DNA of 64,000 bases, taken from the NCBI GenBank assembly GCA_019188255.1, contig JAETXT010000005.1:1240001-1304000 (forward strand), in the 5' to 3' direction. Origin of the DNA: Verticillium longisporum (Eukaryota; Ascomycota; Sordariomycetes; Glomerellales; Plectosphaerellaceae). Under the pieces are notes generated by a model. That model searched no databases. It worked only from the letters and a program-made list of their open reading frames with translations, and was not told where the DNA came from. Made by a program: the position numbers and the translations under genes. The first letter of the stretch is position 1. Each line of letters opens with the position of its first letter. Positions 10,941 to 21,665 of this stretch are shown here, piece after piece.

Positions 10941-12606
10941 GGGAAAAAAACTACTGCGACTTGGCAGGATACACCTGGCCATACTCGGTGCCCAGCAAGA
11001 GGCCCCATTACTAGCCTTTCGCCCCTCCGGCCGGCTCGACCGACAATCTGCATCTCAACGTCCCAATCAGGCAGCTGGTCAACCTCGCACGCTGATTGCA
11101 CAATTGGATACGAACAGCAAGGGTAAGGGTCAGCCGCTGCATCGGTGGCGTGTTTCCCGCCGGGCTTTTCGCACTGATACATCCGATGAATCAGCATGGC
11201 ATTCCTTGAGATGTTGCGAGACGCAACTCCACGGGTTTACAAGTCACTCGAAAGAGGCAAGGCAGTCGGCAAATTGCTGTCTGGCGCATCTTGTGCTCGC
11301 ATAAATCTCTCCTTCGGGTTCATCGTGCAAATTTGATCCAGAGTGGTCAACCTTCTGGCGTGTGTCTCGTTTTTTGCCATACCTTAGCATTGACCGGGAC
11401 TTGGCCCTGTAAATAGCCCTCAGCATCTTTCAAAAGTCTATCAATACTCAGTGGCCATCACCATGTACTCTGGAGCCTCTGATACTGCTCCACGTCACGA
11501 TTGTGGACTTTGGTAAGGGCATTGCTTTTTTGGTGTCAATCACGTAGCATTCATTTGTACGGCTTCAAAGCCAGGTAGGTGTGATCTACTTGCCATGATT
11601 CTCTTGGCAGGGAATGCGTCATATGATGTCGCCAGGCTCAACATGTTAATGATGGGTTTGATACCAAAAGACATGAATAATAGCAGACCCATGCCGGGGA
11701 GAGCCGCAGCACAAAGGTATTCCGCCATCCACACCACTGACGTTGGTGCATCCTGTTTCATGATGGCCTACCCCGGATCCGAGGCCTTGGTTATGGATCT
11801 TAGCCCGCCCACGTAGGCTACTACAACATCACTGCGTGCTCTAGGGCTGAGATCGGCGGTTCCTGCATCCTGTATCCATGGTCCCTCGTGGCTGTCGTAT
11901 CGGCCAATGCGTCAGTTAAGGGCTTGGTTGGACCATCATGGTTCTCGCTGCATGCCGGCCTGGCATTCTGACACTACCGGGCCTTGCCAAAATGGATCTA
12001 TCCGGCTTTTGCTAACCCTGTGAACCCTGATGGTCATCGAATCCAATCAAAACGTTTGATCCCACGTTGATAAGCTGGCCAAACATTGCACCAAGGCAGA
12101 ATCAAAACGCAAACCCAGTGGGATTTCTCACTGCTACTTTATGCAGCCATACTCATGGCTATTCAAAGTTTATCCAATGGCTCCGGTGCTCCAATGAACA
12201 GGATCCCTTTGGGCGGTATGATGTTCGGCCATACCATAAGCTCGCGTAGTGTATAGCCCTGTAGGCCTTTTGAGTGGCATTTTAAAACTGCTTTACTGTT
12301 TATGGGATTGTGCACAGTAATTTCGTGCTCTCATCGCCTTCTCATGCTAAGAGTGGTTCTCAAAGAAAGGCTTTACATTCTTGACTGAAGTTATCACAGG
12401 AATCCTTTCAATCCATATCCACTTCGCGTCTGATTCGATTTTTCTTCGACCACTATCCGAGTGCCTCTCAGTTGTGCGATATACAAGCGCTCACCAGGAT
12501 ATTATGTTAATTCCAAGATGTCCCTTACCTCTTGCATGTCAAAGGAAATCTCGAGCTGATGCTTTATGTTTGGCTGCAGTTGTTAAGAAGAGCCTTGAAC
12601 GAGTCG

Positions 12607-12642
12607 AGCACTTGTTAAAGCACTTCTTCAAGCACTTCTCCA
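12607..12642 (+). repeat. 12-bp tandem repeat, three imperfect copies
   Basis: Copies AGCACTTGTTAA, AGCACTTCTTCA and AGCACTTCTCCA lie head to tail inside gene-poor DNA. Too short to assign a role. Confidence 0.6.
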
Positions 12643-13012
12643 AGAATAGTTCATCCTAATCGCTACGAAATGGTCAATATAAACGACAGATTGCTCACTT
12701 CAAGGATATCAATATACTACCAAGAGTCTGAAGTAATGGGCCATAGTCATCACGGGTTAGACGCGTTTTCAGCGTTTTTGGTGTCAGGACCCTCGAGTAG
12801 GTAGTTATGGGATGGCTGCAGGGTGCCGGTTGTTTCATCAGCATAGCAGTTCATGGCCACTTGTGAGAAATGCCTACTGTTGAGCGCTTTCACTTAAGGG
12901 AATCACATGGTCGAACACCAACATTATAGGAGGTTTCAATTCGATCCGCTCCAGGATTGGATGGAGCATTCGCAGCTTGCTACAAAGTACCTTCCATCTC
13001 ATGATATCTGAA

Positions 13013-14278
13013 TCAGCCAAGCTCAGGGATCTGACCATGTCCTGTGGCCAGAGCAGTCCTCCTCGATGTGCTCTGCTCATCGAAATATGGCACCTCTCCC
13101 AGTCCAACAGCGCGGTTACCGAAACGCTCGCCCTGGTCGTCATAATCGAAGGTGGCAGTGTGGAACACACTGCGGTTATCCCAAATGGCTAGCCATCATG
13201 TTAGCTCATTTTCCACGATGCGGATCTCAACATCCGGAACTTACCAATGTCGTTGGGGTTCTGCCACTTGAAGCGGACCTGCAGGTCGTGACCCTTGTAG
13301 ACAAGATCCAAGAACCAGTCGAGCAACGCCTTGCTCTCCTCAGCCGTCACGCCATTGATGTGCTTGACGTGGCCACCGACAGGGAACACGCTCTTCCAGC
13401 CTGTGACGGGGTTCGTGCGCACGACGGGGTGAATGGCCTTCAGTGTGGTGCCGACATTCTCGGGCGCGCCGCGAGGCTTGTCGTACAGCTTGAAACCAGC
13501 CTGCTCGGCGACCTTGCCGAAGGCTGGCTGCTCAAAGGTGACTGACAATCCCTCGAGGAATTTCTGGTAGGGTTCACTGATCCTGTCGTAGATCTCATAG
13601 CCTGAAGCCCACAGGGTGTCTATCAACGCTCAGTAAAAGAACCGTGTACGCTTGCTTGCTTGACCGAGGACACTTACCACCGCCGGTTTTGGGCAGCTCA
13701 ACTAGTCGAAGAGAAGAAAAGTCGGCAGGGACAGGTTCAAAAGCGATGTCGCTGTGCCACTGGGCTCCGTTCTGCTTCTTAGGGCTGAGCTGATCCGACT
13801 GCTGCTTGATGTAGAACTTCTTGTGCTGGAGAGAGCTGATGGTGCTGATCTCCGGGTCCGAGCCACCATGCTCACGTTCAGAGTTGAGGATTGGGTGGAT
13901 GTGAAGACCCGAGGTAGCTGGCCTGCCAGAGAGCTCGCCGAGACGGAGAATGAGTTTCTTCTGGAGGTCGTTGGTGAGGTTATCCTGAGCACGGAAGAAC
14001 ACGACTCCGCGTTCGGCGACTGCATCTAATCAGCACTAGAATAATTGGTGGAGGGCGCAAAACTTACTCGTGATGGCTAGGTCTCGGATCAGCTCATCTG
14101 CGTTGGGGGACTCAAGCCACTCAACGAGGTTGGCCTTCGGAAATTCACGTCCAATGACAGGAGTCACGTCGAAAGACTCGTAGCTGTCAAGAACCCCAGT
14201 TTGTTTGAGAGGCTCCCGATGACTTCCCTTGGCCTTGGTATGGACCGGAACTTCGGTCTCGAGGGCCGATGGCGCCAT
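13013..14278 (-). CDS. TauD/TfdA-family Fe(II)/2-oxoglutarate dioxygenase
   Basis: Predicted 369-aa cytosolic oxygenase coupling 2-oxoglutarate decarboxylation to substrate hydroxylation. The fungal relatives include the yeast sulfonate dioxygenase Jlp1, which frees sulfite from alkylsulfonates. Exons: 14278-14068, 14025-13678, 13619-13245 and 13188-13013; introns are 42, 58, 56 nt and all phases match. The HxD iron motif is in QWHSDIAFEP, the distal His in SVFHTATFDYDD. The C-terminus GNRAVGLGEVPYFDEQS is typical of the fungal branch. The first intron is unusually short at 42 nt. The gene is divergent from the MFS permease at 15755, which fits uptake plus cleavage of a sulfonate or similar acid (inference). 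Confidence 0.85.
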
Positions 14279-15754
14279 GATGGGAAACTTGAAATTTGAG
14301 TGGTGTGTCTAGAAGCTTGGAGCAAGAGGCGTGGATATTCAGGTACAAAAAGATAGGAGATCTAACAGCCGTATTTTCTGTTTTTGCTTTTGGTTCAGAA
14401 TGATGGCCAACATTCATCATTACGGCGGCACCATAAAGCTTCTTTATACACTGGCGACGGGCCGGCCCTTGAGGGGTTCCTCATAGGGGTTGCATAACAT
14501 ACATCCGATATCGCCAATGTGTTCAGCCGAAGCTGATGATCATCATCCAGTGCGGGGCTCTCGATAAGATGCCAGCGGCCATGTCGCATCTTCCCCGTGG
14601 TGGAAGTATTCGCACAGATTTCGTGATCCTCTCGGCCTTGATGAGATGTGGGCATTGCGTGGTTCTGGGGTCAATGGTGTCATCCACATAAAGCAGCCAG
14701 CCGTTTGCGGGGAATTGATACAACTGCTAATGCTCCGAACTCTGACAAACATGTCGCCTCCTGTTGGGAATATGGGTACTGGTACTTAGAGGTGGACACG
14801 CCATCTAGAGATGTGATGATGTACAGGCACGTTCCAAGGCCAAGGTCCAGAAGGGGATTTGGCACCGATACCCGGATCGTTTCATCAATCCCGACCACTG
14901 GTCTACCTCAAGATTTACCACCTTTAGCTTTTCCATACATGAGTACTTTGTGATGCTTGACCTCAGCGACTCAGAATCCTCATGCCGTCCATTCGGAAGC
15001 GTTACGGATGCTTGGCGCATTGGCGTCAAATCTGTGGACGATGGCGAGCGAAGACGCCATAACAAAGCATCTTGTACTGGCTCAGTGACTTGCGCACGGA
15101 GCGACAATCACTATGCCAGCCCAATGAGATTAGTTGCTACATAACGACTGGATGTAAGATGTTCATGAGCTGCAGAGCTGCAGAGCAGGTCTTCTTGGCC
15201 CTAGTTAGAATGTATGACAATTGCATCGATGTACCTATCAGGTTGGCTCCAATTGTCCATTGCCCTATCCTACAAGAGCGCGCAGCACCAAGTGCTTTAT
15301 TCGAGTGAGGAATCTCCGATCGTCACAAGTCGTTCGAGAGTCCACCAGCTAGCTCCACGACCGCTGCATCGCATCGTGCTCGGTTAGAGGCCTGCATTGA
15401 ATGTGGCGTTTGATTCGAGTGATTACTCCTGAATTTTTGACAGAGGTGTGCGGTCGATCATGTGGCCGCCATCAGTGGTCAGGGGCCTCAGCACGCCATC
15501 GTCGCGTCAAGCGACGTGTTGCACCCCGCTGGCCATGACCCCGCGGTCTGTTCGATCTTGGTGCAATTCCACATCAGCCAGAGCGTTCGAAACTTTTGTA
15601 AATCTCCTGAACATTGTATTTTCCGTCAAGGTCGTCGATTGATGTATACGACAAATCCGTGGATTTCGCCTATCGTTTCTTCAACTCAAGTAGACACCTC
15701 CCTAGACGCGAGACATCAACGCCGAGGAGCCAGCCTACATGAAGTGCTGTCAAG
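14279..15754. other. Divergent promoter region of dioxygenase and permease
   Basis: 1,476 bp between two divergent starts, with only short unsupported open frames. A direct repeat of GAGCTGCA lies near 15168-15184. Presumably carries the promoters of both genes; no regulator site was identified with confidence. Confidence 0.4.
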
Positions 15755-18007
15755 ATGGCAACCGTCTTGACAAGAAACAAAACAAAGATCAGTAAATACG
15801 GCACGACGGAGGAGACGACTTCGCTTCTGGCCATCGATGTCGCGCCGCTGGGTGCACCCATAGACGAGAAGCGGTTTTGGTTCCAGCGAAGGCGCAACTA
15901 TGACCCAGATGCCATCGCAACCCAAGTACGACGTCCCAACGATCCATCCTGTGGTGGCTCATCGATGCTCATACAGAGTCTAGGCGAGCGTGTTCGATGA
16001 CCCCGACACGGCGGACCGCTACGAACCCCACCCCGAATGGTGAATATTCTCATTCTCGCGACCGACGGTGCGCGATTCGTAGGCCAAGCTCACATGCGCG
16101 CAGGGAGAACATTCATCGGTTTGACCCGTCGGCTCGGTGGTCATGGGGAGAGGAGCACAGCCTCGTTCGCAAGATCGACTGGCGTATCATGGTCTGGGCT
16201 TGCATCATGTTCATGGCACTCGAGCTGGACCGCGCAAACATCCAGCAGGCTCTGACGGACAACTTCCTGGGCGATCTGGGCATGACCACGAATGGTAAGC
16301 TAGCTCACAGCTCCAGCGAAGCGTTCTGACCCAAGATACAGATTACAACCTCGGCAATACCATTTTCAAGCTTAGCTTTCTTTGCGCCGAATTACCCTCC
16401 CAGCTGCTTTCCAAATGGATCGGGCCAGACAGATGGATCCCGGCGCAAATGGTTCTCTGGAGCTTGATTGCGAGCACTCAATTCTGGCTGTCTGGCCGGC
16501 ATTCGTTCTTGATATTCAGGGCCCTGTTGGGAATGCTGCAAGGCGGTTTCATTCCTGATGTGAGTCCCCCGTCAGATGCTTGTGACCAGCGATACTGACC
16601 TGGACGAGGTCATCCTGTATCTCTCCTATTTCTACAAACACCATGAGCTCTCGCTCCGACTTGGCTTCTTCTGGACGGCCATGAGCCTCGCAGACATATT
16701 TTCGGCCCTTTTTGCGTCGGGCATCCTACATATGCGGGGCGTGAACGGTCAGGCTGGATGGCGATGGCTGTTCCTTATCGAAGTATGTGTCTCCCCGTAC
16801 CAGTCGTCACCCATGTGCATCACTAAATATCGCCCAGGGCCTCATTACCTTCGTGGCCGGGGTATTCGGCTTTCTCCTGATGCCGGCCGGCCCGTGTCAG
16901 ACAGCGAGCTGGTTTCGCGGAAAACAGGGCTGGTTCTCCAAGAGGTACCTTTCGAGTGATTGCCAGTCCGCGTGGCCCTTTGACTGACATGAATCATCTA
17001 GAGAAGAGATCATTATGGTTAACAGGGTTCTGCGAGAAGACCCGGGCAAGAGTGGAATGCATAATCGCGAAGCCATCACGCCTCAGCTCCTCTGGAACAG
17101 CCTTAAAGATTTTGATCTCTGGTACGTTTGTCGAGGGGGGAGTTTCAAGTCATTTAGTCTTCTGACATTCCATCAGGCCCATCTACCTCATCGGCCTGAC
17201 GTTCGAAATCCCAATGGGTCCACCGAAGCTCTACCTGACCCTGACACTGCGCAGTCTGGGCTTCGATACCTTCCAGTCCAACCTCCTCAGCATCCCCTAC
17301 ACCATTGGCCATAGTATTTCTCTCCGTCTCAATTCTCCTAACCTTGACCACTGCTGACCCAATTAGTGATCATGATGCTGGGCCTCACTTACATCGGCGA
17401 GATTTTCAAAGAGCTCTCCTTCGTGTCTATGATCGGCCAAGTCTGGGCCCTGCCGCTACTCATCTTCCTCAACATCGTCAACACCGACGAGATCAACAGG
17501 TGGCTCTTCTATTTCGTCATCATCCTCTTGTTGATGTATCCCAACCGTAAGCACAAAGTGTCCTGCTGTAGAGACGTCCAGTGTTAACCGCGCCCGCAGC
17601 CCATCCGATCCAAGTAGGCTGGAACTCGCGCAACTCGGGCTCAGTCCGGTCCAGAACAGTCTCAGCGGCGTGCTACAACATGTTTGTGCAAGGCAGCGGG
17701 ATCATTTCGTCAAACATCTACAGAGAAGGTATGTTTTCAAAATAGGATAGGACATGGCTGAAGAGGGACTCTGGATTACTGACCCCTCACAGACGATGCA
17801 CCGCTGTACAAGCGCGGCAACCGTTGGCTTCTGACGATTGCGTGCGGAAATATCGCGCTCTACCTATCCGTCAAGGCGTACTACGTCTGGCGAAACAAGC
17901 AACGCGACAGGAGGTGGAGCGCGATGACCGAGGATGAAAGGCTCGATTATCTCTCGACAACAACGGATGAGGGCAACAAGAGGCTGGACTTCCGATTCGC
18001 GCATTAG
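15755..18007 (+). CDS. MFS permease of the Dal5/allantoate (anion:cation symporter) family
   Basis: Predicted 565-aa plasma-membrane transporter with about 12 transmembrane helices, built from 11 exons: 15755-15925, 15984-16039, 16104-16294, 16342-16559, 16609-16782, 16838-16944, 17002-17121, 17177-17313, 17367-17546, 17600-17728 and 17793-18007. The total is an exact multiple of three and every junction has GT..AG ends. Family features: [15 protein letters not shown] opening helix 1, [18 protein letters not shown] after it, and the [18 protein letters not shown] signature of helix 4-5. The C-tail is charged. Relatives carry allantoate, pantothenate, nicotinate or sulfonate-type organic anions; the substrate here is not determined by sequence, but the neighbouring TauD-type enzyme favours an organic sulfonate or other acid. 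Confidence 0.88.
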
Positions 18008-18379
18008 GGATCAAGTCTGAGATTTCTCAGGATGAAGCAATGGCAGCGCCACAAAGGACCAGTGGCATATGACCAATGAACGACGCAACGATTACACACG
18101 ACATGGAATGCGGACGGAGCATTTTGGCACATCATAGCATTAGACAGCAAGTCGAGCGTTTGGTTGATTGATGATAATAGAAGATTCAAATGCAGTATGC
18201 GTGCCGCGGAAGGCGGACCAATATATCTAGGGTATTTACATCTATCCTCAGACAAAACAAGACGCGAACTATGTACAGCCCAAATGTGCAATATCCATCA
18301 TCTTCCTCCAATGCTCGATGTGTCATACTGATTGCCCAATCTCCAACCAGTATCTCGCGTCCAACGGGGCTTCCGTATT
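18008..18379. other. Intergenic between convergent permease and GH16 genes
   Basis: A 372-bp AT-richer gap, likely the two 3' UTRs. Nothing else recognised. Confidence 0.4.
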
Positions 18380-21300
18380 TTACATAACGAACGCAATCAC
18401 ACCTAGCACTGCGCCAACTAGAAGTGTTAAGCCACCTGATCCAAGCTTGTTCGCCGCGTCCACTTCGACTGGAATGTCGGTATTAGTCGGGAAAGTGACA
18501 GGCGCAGTCTGCGTTCCATTAATGATTGAGGTGAAAGTAGGGATGGCGGGGGGAGGCGGCACGACTTGAGAGGGCGTCGGTGATGGAGGTTGTGGCACGG
18601 GCTCCTCCGGAGCAGGGTAGTCAGGGGTAGGCTGCCCGGGCGTGACGGGTTCTTCAGGAGTAGGCTGCTCAGGTGTAGGGTTTTCAGGAGTGGGCTGCTC
18701 AGGAGTGGGCTGCTCTGGAGTAGGTTGCTCTGGAGTAGGCTGCTCAGGAGTAGGGTTTTCAGGAGTGGGCTGCTCAGGAGTGGGCTCCTCTGGAGTAGGT
18801 TGCTCTGGAGTAGGCTGCTCAGGAGTAGGGTTTTCAGGAGTGGGCTGCTCAGGAGTGGGCTGCTCAGGCGTGGGCTGCTCAGGGACAGGTGTCTCCGGAA
18901 TGGGCTCCTCGGGAGCGGGGTATTCGGGGGTCGGCTGCTCGGGGGTTAGAGGTACCACCGGGGTTGGCTCCTCGGGAGTCGCAGGCACCTCTGGAGTTGG
19001 CTCTCCAGGCGTCACGGGCTCTTCGGGCGTGGGTTGCTCTGGGGTAGGCTCAACGGGGGTGGGCTGTTCAGGAATAGGCTGCTCGGGAGTGGGTTCCTCG
19101 GGCTTTGGCTCCTCAGGTGTAGGCTCCCCGGTTGGCTCGAAGACCACTACCGGCGTCGTTGTCGTGATGGTCTCCTCCTCAATCGTAGTCGACGGCTGGC
19201 CCACAGGGCAGTTAGTAACCTCAGGGGCACAGGAGGTGATGGTGTTAACGATGGTCTTGGAGACGACGACTGTGGTCGCCACATCGATAACAGGACAGAC
19301 TGTAGTCGTAACGCCGACAACCTCCGTAATTGTTGATCCAAGCTTTCCGGGACAGTCAGCGGCGGCCTCAGGCGGGCAAGAAGTGATGGTCGAGATGCGA
19401 GTCTCGGAGATGGTGAGGGTCGTCAGTCGTTCGATCGTGATGGTCGGGGTAGGTGCTTCGGACACGGGTACCTCCGGCACCTGAGAGGTAGGCTCCTCGG
19501 GTGTGGGCTCCTCGGGGGTGGGCTCTTCTGGTGCAGGCTTCTCAGACTCCACAGGCACCTCAGGCACCTGAGAGGTAGGCTCCTCAGGAGTGGGTTCCTT
19601 CGGGGTTGGTTCCTCAGGGGTAGGATACTCGGGTACTTCTGGCTTGCCGGGCTCCTCGGGGGTAGGAACCTCTGGCGTGGGCTGTTCAGGGGTTGGAGCC
19701 TCAGGCGTGGGCTCGGCGGGCGTCGGCACCTCGGGCGTCGGCTCAGCCACTGGCACCGACGACTCCAAAACAGGGATCGCCGTCGTCGTTGTAATGACCT
19801 CCTCCTGAATGGTCGTCGAAGGCGCGCCAGGACAATCAGGCACATCAGGAGCACACGAGGTGACAGTATTGACAATGGTCTTCGACACGGTCACGACCGT
19901 AGGCACATCGGTCACAGGGCAGACAGTCGTGGTCACAGCAATGACCTCAGTGACAACCTCGCCCACCTTGCCGGGGCATTCGGCGGCAGCCTCGGGCGGG
20001 CACGATGTGATGGTGGTGACGCGTGTCTCCGAGATGATGAGGGTCGTGAGGCGTTCACCCGATGTGATGGGTACGGAGGTAGGCACTGGAAGAACCGACT
20101 CTGAAGGCACAATCGAGATGGGCTCCGTCTCGATGGGGTAGTCTGGGACGGAGGTAGAGGCAGACTGCGCAGGCTGTCCGGAGGCGGAAGGGGTCTCGGA
20201 TGCAACAGGCTGTTCGGGAGCCGAAACGGGCTCAGATGCAACAGGTTGTTCGGGGATCGAGGCGGAGGTAGACGCAATAGGCTTCTCGACGGAGACCGGC
20301 TCGGATACAACAGGCTGCTCGGGCGTCTCGGGGGGCTGTTCGTAGATTTCAGACTCGACAGGGACCTCGGGCTTGACAGGAATCGATGGCGTTCCCGGTT
20401 GCTCGTAAAAGTCGGACTCGACAGGGACCTCGGGCTCGACAGGAGTCGATGGCACCTCCTCACCCTCAGGCAGATCCGTGTACTGAGGCTTTTCGGGCGC
20501 TGTAGAAGGAACAACAACACTGGGAGCGGTGGGCTCGGCGGCGTCCGACTCGATGGCAGGCGGCAGGTACCCCCTCTTCTCATCACCAGGAGTGTAGACC
20601 TTGATAGAGCGGACCTGGAAGTAGCTGTCCTTCAGGGCTTCGGGGTTCTCCGCAATATAAGCCTGGCAGCTTGTCTGCTTTGTGGTCTCGGCACACTGGT
20701 CCCAGTGGCCCTCGTGGCCGGCAACGCCACAGAAGTTGATGTTCATGACAATTTGCGCATCAGCAAAGACCTTGCCCACCTCGCACGCGGCACTGGCAAA
20801 TCGGGGCAGGCCCCAGGTCTCAGGGTTGGGGTTCTCGGCCAGGTCGGCAGGGACATTGTCATGGGTGAATGCCCAGATCTTGATGGAGTCGTCGGTCCAC
20901 TCCAGGGCGTCTGGCACTCATTAGATGGAAAAAGGGAATAGCACTTCGGGGATCACTCACAGACACCGCCCTTGTCAGAGGCATAGGGGGCAGAAGGGTC
21001 AAGGCCGGCACAACCTTCGCCAGACCCCTGGCCAGGCGCATCCCCGGCACAATTGGGTTTGCCCACGTCGGCGGTCATGCCCTCGCCATCGATGCCACAC
21101 TGTCCGACCTTCGCGTCAGTGTGCATAACGATACGGCTGGCCGCGTCAAGATTCCAGGCCTCGTAAATGTCAATCTCGCCACCCGAGGGCCAAGCCTGGC
21201 CAACGGTCCAAAACGCGGGCCAGGTCCCGCAGGTTGGCTTGGGAAAGTGGGAGAAGTCAGCGATGTACAGGCCCTTGTTGTACTTGACCTTGCTCTCTAG

Positions 21301-21665
21301 CCTGACACTGCTGCGTCCAATGCCAGTGGGGTCGAGCTTGGTCTTTGCGTCGACGCCGAGATAGAATTCGTCGCCGACTGTCTTTAGGATGCCCAGTTCC
21401 TCAGCCTCGGCACGGCCCTTGTAAGACACGTAGCCGCTCGTGGGATCGACATCATTGTAGTTTCCTGTCGAGTGATCGCTCTGGTTGACGTTAGGTTTCT
21501 GTCTTGGACGACTGGGGGTTCGCTTTGGATTCTCACCTCGAAAAGAGAAAACTTGTCAAGAAAATTGGTAGAATCATAAGTATCGGACAGTTGATAAGAT
21601 TTGGCCTGCACAGCGGCAGAAAACAAAAGAGCCGACTTGGCTGCGGAAAGAAACGAGGGTGCCAT
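18380..21665 (-). CDS. GPI-anchored GH16 endo-beta-glucanase-like cell-wall protein
   Basis: Predicted 1,059-aa cell-wall enzyme; exons 21665-21537, 21480-20961 and 20910-18380, introns 56 and 50 nt. A signal peptide (MAPSFLSAAKSALLFSAAVQA) leads into a GH16 domain of about 300 residues. Its active site is WPSGGEIDIYEAW, the ExDxxE nucleophile and acid/base pattern. Relatives cut beta-1,3(4)-glucans. Next comes a long Ser/Thr/Pro/Glu-rich stalk with two copies of a Cys module (starting ERLTTLIISETR and ERLTTLTISETR; each with TSCPPEAA, TTTVCPV and TSCAP motifs). A PTPEQP/PTPEEP array follows, ending in a hydrophobic tail after AANKLGSGG that fits GPI attachment. The tract keeps one clean frame despite its repeats. 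Convergent with the permease. Confidence 0.88.
18653..19110. repeat. 15-bp coding minisatellite with 75-bp higher-order unit
   Basis: On the minus strand this encodes PTPEQP/PTPEEP/PTPENP units of five residues. On the plus strand, GGGTTTTCAGGAG recurs at 18678, 18753 and 18828, exactly 75 bp apart, so five 15-bp units form a higher-order repeat. Copies are nearly identical in DNA, suggesting recent slippage or unequal exchange. Copy number is likely to vary between isolates. Confidence 0.85.

Larger units (their letters stand above)
9957..13012. other. Gene-poor 3-kb region with hairpin cluster and a short tandem repeat
   Basis: No confident gene. It holds at least eight short stem-loops between 10679 and 10940 and a 12-bp x 3 tandem repeat at 12607-12642 (separate entries). 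The 11500-12760 part looks more AT-rich than its surroundings by eye. A 73-codon minus-strand frame at 11540-11761 looks like a hydrophobic membrane-protein remnant. Stop-ridden sequence around it suggests a decayed gene. Confidence 0.4.

Noticed and set aside
18590..19110. CRISPR-like regular repeat
   Set aside because: Repeats are contiguous coding units with no unique spacers, in a eukaryotic gene.
18642..19484. Plus-strand 280-codon frame of GSSGVG repeats
   Set aside because: It is the reverse complement of the GH16 Pro-rich repeat tract, whose frame has a signal peptide, active site and GPI signal.
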